Translations under genes and position numbers: made by a program | Part shown: positions 38,571 through 51,061 of the stretch, piece by piece | Numbering within the stretch: the first letter of the stretch is position 1 | Layout of the letters: each line of letters opens with the position of its first letter | The notes under the pieces: generated by a model | Seen by the model: the letters and a program-made list of their open reading frames with translations, nothing else | Database searches by the model: none | What the model was told of the DNA's origin: nothing | Assembly: GCA_035772735.1 (NCBI GenBank) | Contig: JASDFA010000016.1 | Span: 176,891,001-176,955,000 of the forward strand | Direction: 5' to 3' | Length of the DNA: 64,000 bases | From: Datura wrightii | Lineage: Eukaryota; Streptophyta; Magnoliopsida; Solanales; Solanaceae

Positions 38571-41142
38571 TGTTATACCCCGTAAGATTTTCGACACCTA
38601 GATGGCCTATTCGCACGGTGATTAAGCATATTTGTAAGCCATACGTGCTAGAGGAAGGCCCGGAAAAGGATCGGACGGATAGCCTGCCGAACCATCGCGG
38701 AAGGAGCCGAGGCAGAGCCCCTCCGCGATGGCAACGTGTCACGGAGGTGGAGCCTCCGCGTTGGCACCGTGACACTTTGGCCCTGTCCAGGCTCAAGTAT
38801 ATAAAGCCCCACTTCGATTTTAATTCATTTAAAACTTATAAAATTTCCAGAAAACGCAGAGGAACAGAGGAGAACGAAGAAGGTAAATATATTTTCGTCC
38901 GATTACGCTGCTAAACGTAGTCCAAACCCAAATTAACCTCAGATACTGAGGTATTTAGCAGCAGAGAGCATTCCTACGGATTTAGTTTCGTGAAATACAG
39001 CCGACGAATCGTCGAGCTACCGGACCAAGGTAAGTGGAATTTCTCCAAACTAGTGTCTATGCGTTCCTAGTTGTGAAGTGAATACTTCTTCCTTCTGGAC
39101 TTCTGAAAAATAGCGAGTTTTCGACCGTCTTTCGATAAGCCTAAGTTTAGGCTATAATTATATCGAAAGTGATGTCGTCCTTCAGAATAAAGTTGTATTT
39201 AGTACTGATTGATATATATATGAATGCAGTTGGGAGGAATAGCTGAAATACTGACCAAGCTACGCCAGTTAGTCCGGAAATCAGAAGCGAAGGTATGTAA
39301 AGCTAGTTTCCTCGGCAAGTTAGCAGTCTCGGTATAGTAAAGTAGTTTAAAGGCCAGTAGAATGTTCAGAAGTCGTGTGTTATGTTATTACGAATGTTGG
39401 TACGATATTAGAAGCATCATGTTATGTATAGCGTGAAACTTGCTAGCACGATATAAATTCTGATACAAGTGTTAGAAACGGTACAGCATGTCCAGTATGT
39501 GATTTAGTAAAGAATGTTAGGATATTATCGTATTCAGTTGAAACCTAGTAAAGCAATGTAAGTATCTGTAAGGCATCTCAGAAGTTGAATGATAGGTTAA
39601 AATGAAGTTTAGAAAGCATGTTAGAAATAGTAAGTCATGTTGCTATAGAAACTCAGTTATACAGCATGATTTCCAGCAGAAAAACTATATCTTGTTCAAC
39701 ATTAGACTCAGTACAGTATGGCAGAAGATTATATATATATATATACCATTATCAGTCTCAGCATATATTAAATACATACATATCACTATCGCTAGTCAGC
39801 ATATAGTATGTACAGATACATTATTATCATTAGCTTCAGTATGTGGTATATGCAGATAGTATTACTAGTTGAGACCACTTTACTGTCTTGGGGTTGGATT
39901 ACCTAGCATACATGACCGCCCCAGGGTTAATAGCTGTATCGACTCGTCCGCCAGAGGACGAGGATACGTCGCTCTACAGAGTGGCATGCCGTCCCACAGG
40001 GGACGAAGATGGGATGCCAGTTTTCCCCATATTGTGCCTTGGTCGGCCCTTATACACCCCCGTCGAGCGGATACGCCCGGGTGTTGATTCAGGAGTCCTC
40101 CGGACTCAGGTACAATTATAATCAGGGGCTCAGCGAGCCCAAGTGCATACCCAGGGGACCGGCAGGATGCTTATAGTTATTATAGGAGAGGGGACGACCG
40201 GGGTAGGGGTTTAGATTGCGTGTTGTTTGTACCTCCCGGCTTATGGGGGCCGGGTAAGGTTTGTGTGTGCTATGCTATGTTATGATTGTGTTATGCCATG
40301 TTACACTAGATACGAGTAGATCGACAGTAAAGCGATACATCTCCAGGTATGACTCCTACTCCTTCCAGCATAGTTGAGGGTAAGCATAGCTTTACATTTC
40401 CAACCAGTTAGTCTATTCCTTCCTATTTCAGTTTCATCCGTTGTATTGTTGTTTTCAGATATTTCTTTCAGTTATTATTTTACATACTCAGTACCAGTGG
40501 TACTGACGTCAGTGGGGCGCTGCATTACTTGCCTGCAGGTACTCATAGACGAGGGGCCGATACCTCGTGATTCCAGTCAGCTCACAGGGTCATCAGCTCC
40601 AGTCATCCGGAGCTAAGATAGCTAGAGGTTTATCCCTTTTCTTTTGTTGTACAGCATGGGTAGGCCGGGGCCCTGTCCCGTCCATCTTATCAGTATTCTT
40701 AAAGGCTTGCAGTCTGTATGTATTTCCCTGTGGTCAATTGAGTCGGTCGTGTGAGGCTGTGCAGTCTGTTATAGCTGTTTAGCATTTTAGTTTATGTCGG
40801 CTGTGTGGGGCCTCTGTTGACAGTAGTGGTAACCTTGCCGGTCACGTAGCTTTCCAATATTTCATTGTTGAGTTACAGATAACTAGACAGCATGGTGGCC
40901 TTGTCGGCCCTCATAGGCTCCCCTATATTGATATGTTTCTGGTTAGCTGTTAGTACAGGTACACGTGGCTATAGGCCTAGTCGGCCGGGGGCTGTATTTA
41001 CAGCCGTTATATAGCCCGTTGTTTCCCTGAATCTGAGTTAGAGCCAGCCAGGCACTAGATGTGCTCAGGCTCAGTAGTTTAGTAGTTCAGGTCCTAGTAG
41101 GGCACCAGGTGCCAGTCATACCCCCCAAGGCGGGGTGTGACA
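38571..41142 (+). repeat. 5' LTR of the 38.6-51 kb element
   Basis: Starts TGTTATACCCCG and ends GGGGTGTGACA, four bases before the primer site. A TATATAAA box is at 38798-38805. Just upstream lie two palindromes: CCATCGCGGA (38692-38701) with TCCGCGATGG (38722-38731), and GTGTCACGG (38736-38744) with CCGTGACAC (38767-38775), the second enclosing GGAGG/CCTCC. A short (TA)n at about 39729 differs in length from the 3' copy. Confidence 0.95.
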
Positions 41143-41146
41143 AACT

Positions 41147-41158
41147 TGGTATCAGAGC
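41147..41158 (+). promoter_or_regulatory. Primer binding site (initiator tRNA-Met)
   Basis: TGGTATCAGAGC lies four bases downstream of the 5' LTR, matching plant initiator tRNA-Met. Confidence 0.95.
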
Positions 41159-41567
41159 AGGTCTTGTCCTAGGGAGTCTGCAAGCCGTCCTAAGTAGAGT
41201 CTTGTCTATGGATGTGTTGTGCACCACATACTATAGGTAGGAGGCTGCGAGGCATAATAGGATGGTTACCCTTCTTTCATACTCAGTCGTGCCATAGCAC
41301 AGTACAGTATAGGGTTGGTCCTTTTAAAACTTATCATATTCTGTGAATACAGATACAAGTTAGACCAGCGAAATCCTATCCTAGGCAGAAGATCAGATAT
41401 AGCAGCAGGAGAGAACATCAGCTAGTTACAAGGTAACTACAGCAGCAGGAGGAGGTAACAGGGACCTCCCAATGTTATCTTTTTATTGGTACCATCCCCA
41501 GTATATGTCGATAACTTCAGAATAGGAAGTCATAAGCATAACGAATAAATGAGTCGATTTATTTGTT

Positions 41568-41648
<81 letters not shown>

Positions 41649-43582
41649 ATTCCCACCTCCATTCCTTCAGGTGTGGTACAGTTCCATGTCTTCATTTCGT
41701 TGCAGTAAGAAAAAGATATTCCTACCCCTTAGTTTTGATCCCAGTGTAGCAAAGGGCATAAGGATTGAGACGATGTTGCCCAAAGCAGGCAGTAAGTGAA
41801 AGGTGGATTGGTTGATTCCAGAAAGTGTTAGAAAGAGTAAGGAGCCCTTATGATTATGTAAGTTGTGCTGACCCTCACGATAATAAGTCAGAAGAGCAAG
41901 TAAGACTACTAGCTTACTCGAAGTGGGTGTAGGAGATCCGTCAATGATGGACTCCCAGTAAGAGTCAAGTTCAAGTCAGGAAAGGGTTGAATCCGTCGTG
42001 GCATGCTAACGACGGCAGGGTATGTCTGCAAGATAATAGTTATAATTTTAGCTGTGATATCAAAAGACAGGGAGATTATATGAATAAGATGGGTCCGACT
42101 GCAAGTCAGAAGAAGTATAGGTTGGAACTTGACTGGCAACCTTATTGACAGTGTAAGGCAGGTACCTTGAACCCCATAGCCCAATTTAAGGAAGATGAAG
42201 GTGAAAAGCATGAATACTAGACTTTGAGGGGAAATCAAAATCACCTCTAGATTGATAGAACACCGTGTATTAAGGACTAAACCTTAGATGAACAGCTAAG
42301 AGACAGTAAGGTTGTAGTTTAGAATGTTGCAGTATGTCCACCCAAGGAGAAGGTAAGAGGGTACCGAACCAGAGACTCCAATCTAGTGTGGCCCAGAGAT
42401 AAGGTCCAACAGACAGTCACGGGCCTTAATATAATGCCAAGTAAGGCCACGAGGTTCGGATGTTGACCCCACATTGTAAGAGTGGTGAAATTTCAAATAG
42501 CAGATCATAGCTAAAGTGCATGTGTGTGTTGCTTCCAGAATGGAATAAAAAAATTTCCTATGAAATGATACGAGAGGATATGAAATATCATTAGACCGTA
42601 GGAGCGGTATATCATGTGCAGTATGAAGTTCAGTAAGGCATGTTAGAGATTACGTATCACCACAAAATTCAGTATGTATTGTACATAGTTGTTGATATTT
42701 ATATATCTACAGATGATAGATATGATGTAAGTAGTTGGCAATGGGGGTTACAGTCACACAGATTTTGGTTAGCTGCTAGGAAATATATACAGATCGTACT
42801 ACAGGACCCCTCACCAAAAGAGAGGGTGGCACGTTAAGTGGCCGTGCATCATTTTCCCAGCCTTGTAGGTGAGAGTCGGCCTTAGTCAACCTAGCAGCTA
42901 TTATGCGGAACACCCCGCAAGTTAGCCGACCGTCTCAGTCAGACAAACCTGTGGGTACCCCAAGAAAGAGTCCATATCAGTAGTCAGTGACGGACTAGTA
43001 CTTCAGCTGGTTTTCGTAAGGTATTCAGATACAGAGCCCTAACAGAAGGCCAGTCTTTACAGAATGGCTCATAAGACCGAGAATTTCCAAGGACAGTAAT
43101 ATAATCCAAGGGGGTACGAATAAGGCGTAAGAAATTGGTAGTGCTTTACTAGCACAGTGTTTACTAAGACAAGGAGATCGGTAGGTTCCCTATGAAGATC
43201 CAGGGACGGATCGCCTGAGAGTAGGTTGGACTAAGCACAACACCACAATTGTTCAATTAGGAGGATGAAATAGTTAGCTGTCCACAACCTCGCAGTTATG
43301 CATGAGCTACAGATGTCCGAGTAGGACATGTAGAGCATCGTTAGATTACTGCAGCATTCGGATCATTTAACCCAGTTATTTAGTTAGTCAAGATTATTCA
43401 GCCAGACTATTAGAGATCATGATCATTGTCAAGATCCTCTGATCAGATACAGGCACATGGTGTGCAGATAGTCGTTCAGGTTACCTTAGCAACAAGTAGC
43501 CTTAGCATGCGGTCAGAAGGCCACATAAGCCCTAGCTATACCGGTAGATTACTTGTCAGATTCTCTGGTATAATAAATCAGT
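41159..43582 (+). other. Internal region where gag and protease should be; none recognisable
   Basis: 2.4 kb between primer site and pol shows no capsid, zinc knuckle or protease motif in any frame I can follow. It includes a 76-bp (TA)38 microsatellite at 41571-41646. It may be decayed leader, or replaced sequence of unknown origin. Confidence 0.5.
41571..41646. repeat. (TA)38 microsatellite
   Basis: An uninterrupted run of 38 TA units inside the retroelement. It produces spurious Ile-Tyr repeat reading frames on both strands. Confidence 0.98.
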
Positions 43583-44103
43583 ATGACCGTCAGTTATATG
43601 TCAATTTTTCCAAATGTAAATTTTGGCTGAGTTCAGTAGCCTTTTTGGTCACATTGTGTCGGAGGCTTGTGTATAGGTAGATACACAGAAAATCGAAGCA
43701 GTGAAGACATAGCCCAGACCTACCACTCCGATCGAAGTACGCAATCCCTGCGGTTAGCCGGGTACTACAGAGGGTTTGTGGAAGGATTTTCCACCTTAGC
43801 AGCACTTCTGACTAAATTGACACAGAAGGCAGCAAAGTTCCAGCAGACTGAGGCGTTTGAGCAGAACTTCCAGGAGTTAAAAGCCAGGCTAACATCAGCT
43901 CCAGTGTTAGTATCGCCAGAAGGTACAGAGGGTTGATGCAGTATGGTAAAGTAATAGCTTATGCTTTCAGGTAGTTGAAGAAACATGAAAAGAATTATCT
44001 TACCCATGACCTAGAGTTAGCTGCAGTAGTTTATGCCTTAAAGAGTGAATATTTTGTATCACCCAGGAAGGGCTAATGTGGTAGCAGATGCCCTTAGCTG
44101 TAA
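43583..44103 (+). pseudogene. RT end and RNase H fragments
   Basis: Readable blocks are LYVNFSKCKFWLSSVAFL, then (frame changed) VRNPCG/AGYYRGFVEGFSTLAALLTKLTQKAAKFQQ, then LTSAPVLVSPEGTEG. Immediately after, the conserved RNase H start is missing and the text jumps to MQYGKVIAYAF and HEKNYLTHDLELAAVVYALK. A second jump lands on NVVADALS. At least two internal deletions and several stops are therefore present. The catalytic RT motif lies in the missing part. Confidence 0.75.
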
Positions 44104-45662
44104 ATCTATGGAGAGTTGGCATACTTGCAGCCTGAACAGCGAGAATTGGCCCGAGAATTACACCAGTTAGCCGGTTTAGCCGTTCACATAGCAGAAATAA
44201 AGGACAACAGAGCGGTAATACAGAATGTCGCAGTATTGTCGTTAGTGGTGGAAGTAAAGGAACGGCAGTATGGAGACCCTAGCCGGGTTCAACTTGAACA
44301 CAAGGTTCAGCAAGGAGAGGTGACATATTTTCAGGTAACCGGGGATGAAGTGTTGTGATGTAAAGGCCGCATTTGTGTTCCAGATATTTTGGGGCTTCGC
44401 CAGCAGATTATGAGCGAGGCGCATTACGCCCGCTATTCTCTCCACCCAGGCGCGACGAAAATGTACCATGATATCAAAGGAAACTACTGGTGGCCAGGTA
44501 TGAAAAGAGAAATTGCCGAATTTGTAGCTCAGTGTCCTAACTGCCAACAGGTGAAAACAGAACATCAGAAACCAGGCGGTTTGACCCAGGACATAGTTGT
44601 GCCTCTCTGGAAATGGGAAGCAGTAAACATGGACCTTGTAGCAGGATTACCCGTACCAGGCATAGACATGATTCAATCTGGGTAATTGTTGACAGACTGA
44701 CGAAATCATCCCATTTCCTGCCAGTAAAAGCTACTTTCTTTGCCAAAGATTACGCCGAATTGCATATCAGAGAAATAGTTAGATTACACGGTGTTCCAGT
44801 ATCTATTATCTCTGATAGAGGAGCACAGTTTACGGCTAGATTTTGGCAGTCATTTCAGAGAGGTCTGGGGACGCAGATTAATGTGCACACAGCATTTCAC
44901 CCTCAGACAGATGGACAGGCTGAGCGCACTATTCGAACGCTCGAGGACATGCTACGAGCGTGTGTGCCAGATTTTGGAGGTAGCTGGAACGAGCATTTGC
45001 CGTTAATTGAATTTGCTTATAATAATAGCTATCACTCAGCCATCCAGATGGCACCTTTCGAAGCATTATATGGGCGAAAATACAGATCGCCGATTGGTTG
45101 GTTTGAAATAGGAGAATCAATGTTGGTTGGCCAGACATCGTTTAGCAGTCATAAGACAAAGTAAAACTTATCAAAGAACGCCTACACAGAGTCGCCAGAA
45201 ATCACAGGCAGATGTACGGCGCAGGAACTTGGAATTTGATGTAAATGACTGGGTATTTTGAAAATATCCCCAATGAAAGGGGTAATGAGATTCGGCAAGA
45301 AGGGTAAGCTCAGTCCGAGGTTTGTTGAGCCTTATCGGATTCATCGAAGAATAGGCCGAGTAGCATATGAGTTGAACTTGCCGCCAGAATTAGAGTCCGT
45401 TCATCCAGTCTTTCATGTGTCTATGCTGAGGAAATGCATAGGAGACCCATCGAGAGCAGTTCCAGTCCAGGATATCCAGGTTACGGACGAGCTGGCCTAT
45501 GAAAAGATTCTGGTAGCTATCCTAGACAGACAAATTCGTAGGTTGAGAACTAAGGATATTGCGTCTGTCAGGGTATTGTGGCGTAACAGAACCCGAGAGG
45601 AGATGACGTGGGAGGCTGAGGAAGATATGAAGATTAGATATCCTCGCTTATTCCAGGCCTAG
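44104..45662 (+). pseudogene. Integrase and chromodomain remnant
   Basis: The zinc-binding part is at 44389-44570 (SEAHYARYSLHPGATKMYH... CPNCQQ). A frameshift near 44665 precedes the core (IWVIVDRLTKSSHFLPV). Catalytic Asp at 44814 and Glu at 44922 keep exact DX35E spacing, with the first Asp near 44631. Another frameshift near 45160 leads to the C-terminal part at 45258-45662 with the GKKGKLSPRF motif and a chromodomain-like end (LDRQIRRLRTKDIASVRVLW... MTWEAEEDM) finishing in TAG. Domain order matches Tekay/Del integrases. Confidence 0.85.
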
Positions 45663-45911
45663 TCAGGCAACAGGTATGTTCGTAGTATTACTTATCCAAT
45701 ACCATGGGGTTGTGTATGTATAATAAGGAAGATTGATATTTAGCTATCCAGTGAACCTTAAAGTATTGTGTGTAGTACCTCTATTGGACTTTTCTGCGTT
45801 TCAGGTTTTTGGTATAGTCCATATTACAGGGGAGACTCTGCCGAAATTTTTTTTTTCTAAATAAGTAAATTGAGAAGTCCTCTAGATAGCAGTTTCCATT
45901 CGAGGATGAAT

Positions 45912-48460
45912 TGTTATACCCCGTAGGATTTCCGGCACCTAGATAACCTATTCGCACGTTGGTTAAGCATATTTGAAGGCCATACATGCTAGAGAAAGGC
46001 CCGGGAAAAGATCGGACGAGAAACCTGTCGAACCATCGCGGAAGGAGCCGAGGCAGAGCCCCTCCGCGATGGCAGCGTGTCACGGAGGTGAAGCCTCCGC
46101 GTTGGCTCCGTGACACGTTGGCCTTGTCCAGGCCCAAGTATATAAAGCCCCACTTTGGTTTATTTTGGAATTAAATCATAAAAACTCCAGAAAACAGAGA
46201 GGAAACAGCAGAGAAGGAAAAAGGAACGAAGAGATAATATAATTTTCGTCCGATTACGCTGCTAAACGTTGTCCAAACTCAAATTAACCTCAGATACCGA
46301 GGTATTTAGCAGCAGAGAGCATTCCTACGGATTTAGTTTCGTGAAATACGGTCGACAAATCGTCGAGCTACCGAGCTAAAATAAGTGGAATTGCTCTAAA
46401 CTAGTGTCTATGTGTTCCTAGCTGTGAAGTGAATATTTCTCCCTTCTGGATCTCTGAAAAATAGCGAGTTTTCGACCGTCTTTCGATAAGCCTAAGTTTA
46501 GGCTATAAACTATATCGAAAGTGATGTTGCTCTTTAAAATAAAGTTGTATTTAGTATTAATTGACATATTTATGAATGCAGTTGGGAGAAAATAGTTGAA
46601 GTACCGGCCGAGCCTCGTCCGACAGACGGATAGTTCGAGGATAAGGTATGTAAAGCTAGTTTCCTCGGCAAGTTAAGTAATCTCGGTACAGTACAGTAAT
46701 TTAAAGGCCAGTAGAATGTTCAGAAGTCATGTGTTATGTTTATTACGAATGTTGGTACGATATTAGAAGCATCGAGTTATAACTTGCGTGAAACTTGCTA
46801 GCACGATATAGATTCTAATACAAGCGTTAGAAACTGCACAGCATGCTCAGTACGTGATGTGACACAGAATGTTAGGATATCATTGTATTCAGTGAAACCC
46901 AGTAAAGCAATGTAATATCTGTAAGACATCTCAGAAATAGAATGATAAGTTAAAATGAAGTTAGAAAGCATATTAGGAATAGTAAATCATGTTACTATAG
47001 AAACTCAGTATACAGCATAGTTTTCAGCAGAAACACTATATCTTGTTCAGCATTAGCCCCAGTACAGTCTGGCAGAAGACTATATTTATACATATATACT
47101 ATTACCAGCCTCAGCATGTATTAAGTACGTACATATTACCATCGCTAGCTCAGCATATAGTATATACAAATACTTTACCACTATTAGCTTCAGTATATGA
47201 GATATGCAGATAGTGTTACTAGTTGAGACCGTTGTATTGTTTTGGGGTTGGATTACCTAGCATCCATGACCGCCCCAGGGTTGATAGCTGTATCGACTCG
47301 TCCGCCAGAGGACGAGGATACGTCGCTCTACGGAGTGGCATGCCGTCCCACAGGGGACGAAGATGGGATGTCAGTTTTTCCCCATATTGTGCCTTGATCG
47401 GCCCATACACACCCCTGTCGAGCGGATACGCCCGGGTGTTGATTCAAGAGTCCTCTGGACTCAGATGCAGTTATAGTCAGGGGCTCAGCGAGCCCAAGTG
47501 CATACCCAGGGGACCGGCGGGATACTTATAGCTATTATAGGAGATGGGATGACCGGGGTAGGGGTATAGATTCTGTGCTTGTGTGTGCTATGTATGTTAT
47601 GATATGTTGTGCCGTGTTATAGTAGATATGAGTAGATCGATAGTAGAACGATAAATCCTCAGGTATGACTCCTGCTCCTTCCAGTATAATTAAGAGAAGG
47701 TATGACTTACATTATCAGACAGTTAATCTATTCCTTCCTACTTCAGTTTCATCAGTTATATTGTTGTTTTCAGATATTTCTTTCAGTTATTGCTTTACAT
47801 ACTCAGTACCAGCGGTACTGACGCCCGGTGGGGCGCTGCATTACTTGCCTGCAGGTACTCATAGACGAGCAGGCGATACCATGTGATTCCTGTCGGCGAT
47901 CGAGTATTCAGCTCCTGTCATCCGGAGACTGAATTCCAGAGGTGTATTTCATTTTCTTTTGTTGTATAGTACGGGTAGGTCGGGGCCCTGTCCCGATCAT
48001 TTTTATGGTTATTTCTAGAGGCTTGCAGTCTGTATATATTTCCCTGTGGTCAGATGAGCCGGTCGTGTGAGGCCATGCAGTTGTATAGCTGTTAGTACTT
48101 GTGTTTCCTTTATGTTGGCCGTGTGGGGCCATAGTTCGACGGTAGTGGTGACCTTGCCGGTCACGTAGCTATCCAGTACTTCATGGTTAAGTTATAAATA
48201 ACTAGACAGCATGGTGGCCTTGTCGGCCCGCATAGGTTTCCCTATATTGATATGTTTCTGGTCAGCTGTTAGTACAGGCACAGGAGGCTATAGGCCAATG
48301 GGCCGGGGGCTGTGTTTACAACCGTTATATATCCCTTTGTTTCCATAAATATGAGTTAGAGCCAGCCAGGCACCAGATGTGCCCAGGCTTAGCAGTCCAG
48401 CAGTTCAGGTCCTAGTAGGGCACCAGGTGCCAGTCATACCCCCCAAGGCGGGGTGTGACA
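45912..48460 (+). mobile_element. Solo LTR nested just upstream of the 3' LTR
   Basis: Full-length LTR (TGTTATACCCCG... GGGGTGTGACA) with its own perfect target duplication TGAAT (45907-45911 and 48461-48465). It contains the same double palindrome and a TATATAAA box (46139-46146) as the outer LTRs, but is visibly more diverged from them than they are from each other. It sits between the integrase stop and the polypurine tract. Confidence 0.92.
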
Positions 48461-48465
48461 TGAAT

Positions 48466-48487
48466 GTTCTTAAGGGGGGGGGGAGAA
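48466..48487 (+). promoter_or_regulatory. Polypurine tract of the outer element
   Basis: The run gttcttaaggggggggggagaa directly precedes the 3' LTR. The solo LTR has separated it from the rest of the internal region. Confidence 0.8.
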
Positions 48488-51056
48488 TGTTATACCCCGT
48501 AAGATTTCCGACACCTAGATGGCCTATTCGCATGGTGATTAAGCATATTTGTAAGCCATACGTGCTAGAGGAAGGCCAGGAAAAGGATCGGACGGATAGC
48601 CTGCTGAACCATCGCGGAAGGAGCCGAGGCAGAGCCCCTCCGCGATGGCAACGTGTCATGGAGGTGGAGCCTCCGTGTTGGCTCCGTGACACGTTGGCCC
48701 TGTCCAGGCTCAAGTATATAAAGCCCCACTTCGGTTTTAATTCATTTAAAACTTATAAAATTTCCAGAAAACGCAGAGGAACAGAGGAGAACGAAGAAGG
48801 TAAATATATTTTCATCCGATTACGCTGCTAAACGTAGTCCAAACCCAAATTAACCTCAGATACCGAGGTATTTAGCAGCAGAGAGCATTCCTACGGATTT
48901 AGTTTCGTGAAATACGGCCGATGAATCGTCGAGCTACCGGACCAAGGTAAGTGGAATTGCTCCAAACTAGTGTCTATGTGTTCCTAGCTGTGAAGTGAAT
49001 ACTTCTTCCTTCTGGACTTCTGAAAAATAGCGAGTTTTCGACCGTCTTTCGATAAGCCTAAGTTTAGGCTATAATTATATCGAAAGTGATGTCGTCCTTC
49101 AGAATAAAGTTGTATTTAGTACTGATTGATATATATATGAATGCAGTTGGGAGGAATAGCTGAAATACTGACCAAGCTATGCCAGTTAGTCGGAAAATCA
49201 GAAGCGAAGGTATGTAAAGCTAGTTTCCTCGGCAAGTTAGCAGTCTCGGTATAGTAAAGTAGTTTAAAGGCCAGTAGAATGTTCAGAAGTTGTGTTTTAT
49301 GTTTATTACGAATGTTGGTACGATATTAGAAGCATCATGTTATGTATAGCGTGAAACTTGCTAGCACGATATAAATTGTGATACAAGTGTTAGAAACGGT
49401 ACAGCATGTCCAGTACGTGATTAGTAAAGAATGTTAGGATATTATCATATTCAGTTGAAACCTAGTAAAGCAATGTAAGTATCTGTAAGTCATCTCAGAA
49501 GTTGAATGATAGGTTAAAATGAAGTTTAGAAAGCATGTTAGAAATAGTAAGTCATGTTGCTATAGAAACTCAGTTATACAACATGATTTCCAGCAGAAAA
49601 ACTATATCTTGTTCAATATTAGACTCAGTACAGTATGGCAGAAGATTATATATATATATACCATTATCAGTCTCAGCATATATTAAATACATACATATCA
49701 CTATCGCTAGTCAGCATATAGTATATACAGATACATTATTATCATTAGCTTCAGTATGTGGTATATGCAGATAGTATTACTAGTTGAGACCACTGTACTG
49801 TCTTGGGGTTGGATTACCTAGCATCCATGACCGCCCCAGGGTTAATAGCTGTATCGACTCGTCCGCCAGAGGACGAGGATACGTCGCTCTACGGAGTGGC
49901 ATGCCGTCCCACAGGGGACGAAGATGGGATGCCAGTTTTCCCCATATTGTGCCTTGGTCGGCCCTTATACACCCCCGTCGAGCGGATACGCCCGGGTGTT
50001 GATTCAGGAGTCCTCCGGAATCAGGTACAGTTATAGTCAGGGGCTCAGCGAGCCCAAGTGCATACCCAAGGGACCGGTGGGATGCTTATAGTTATTATAG
50101 GAGAGAGGACGACCGGGGTAGGGGTTTAGATTGCGTGTTGTTTGTACCTCCCGGCTTATGGGGGCCGGGTAAGGTTTGTGTGTGCTATGCTATGTTATGA
50201 TTGTGTTATGCCATGTTACACTAGATACGAGTAGATCGACAGTAAAGCGATACATCTCCAGGTATGACTCCTACTCCTTCCAGCATAGTTGAGGGTAAGC
50301 ATAGCTTTACATTTCCAACCAGTTAGTCTATTCCTTCCTATTTCAGTTTCATCCGTTGTATTGTTATTTTCAGATATTTCTTTCAGTTATTGTTTTACAG
50401 ACTCAGTACCAGTGGTACTGATGCCCAGTGGGGCGCTGCATTACTTGCCTGCAGGTACTCATAGACGAGGGGCCGATACCTCGTGATTCCAGTCAGCTCA
50501 CAGGGTCATCAGCTTCAGTCATCCGGAGCTAGATAGCTAGAGGTTTATCCCTTTTCTTTTGTTGTACAGCATGGGTAGGTCGGGGCCCTGTCCCGACCAT
50601 CTTATCAGTATTCTTAGAGGCTTGCAGTCTGTATGTATTTCCCTGTGGTCAGTTGAGCCGGTCGTGTGAGGCCGTGCAGTCTGTTATAGCTGTTAGCATT
50701 TCAGTTTATGTTGGTCGTGTGGGGCCTCTATTGACAGTAGTGGTGACCTTGCCGGTCACGTAGCTTTCCAATATTTCATTGTTGAGTTATAGATAACTAG
50801 ACAGCATGGTGGCCTTGTCGGCCCGCATAGGCTCCCCTATATTGATATGTTTCTGGTTAGCTGTTAGTATAGGTACAGGTGGCTATAGGCCTAGTCGGCC
50901 GGGGGCTGTATTTACAGCCGTTATATAGCCCGTTGTTTCCCTGAATCTGAGTTAGAGCCAGCCAGACACCAGATGTGCTCAGGCTCAGTAGTTTAGTAGT
51001 TCAGGTCCTAGTAGGGCACCAGGTGCCAGTCATACCCCCCAAGGCGGGGTGTGACA
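48488..51056 (+). repeat. 3' LTR of the 38.6-51 kb element
   Basis: Pairs with 38571-41142. TATATAAA at 48715-48722 lies downstream of the conserved double palindrome (about 48609-48692). It ends GGGGTGTGACA before target duplication TTAAT. Confidence 0.95.
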
Positions 51057-51061
51057 TTAAT

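Larger units (their letters stand above)
38571..51056 (+). mobile_element. Tekay/Del-type chromovirus, gag-less, with nested solo LTR before its 3' LTR
   Basis: Outer LTRs at 38571-41142 and 48488-51056 are bracketed by a perfect target duplication TTAAT (38566-38570, 51057-51061). The outer LTRs look nearly identical in the stretches compared, which implies a fairly recent insertion. Yet I find no gag or protease, and the RT/RNase H is reduced to fragments with deletions. A solo LTR of a related subfamily (45912-48460) is inserted 22 bp before the 3' LTR. Without that insertion the element would be about 9.9 kb. Confidence 0.92.

Noticed and set aside
38566..38914. Conserved reading frames on both strands at LTR starts (also near 45781-46174 and 48379-48831)
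   Set aside because: They arise from the GC-rich palindromes repeated in each LTR; similarity follows LTR homology, not coding constraint.
39869..40121. Reading frames of 72-77 codons repeated at 47223 and 49784
   Set aside because: Located within the LTRs, overlapping in different frames and altered between copies; no sign of selection on protein.
41483..41799. Ile-Tyr repeat reading frames on both strands
   Set aside because: They are translations of the (TA)38 microsatellite.
45912..51056. Two adjacent LTRs as a tandem LTR-LTR recombination product
   Set aside because: The first LTR has its own TGAAT target duplication and is a different subfamily from the outer pair, so nesting explains it better.
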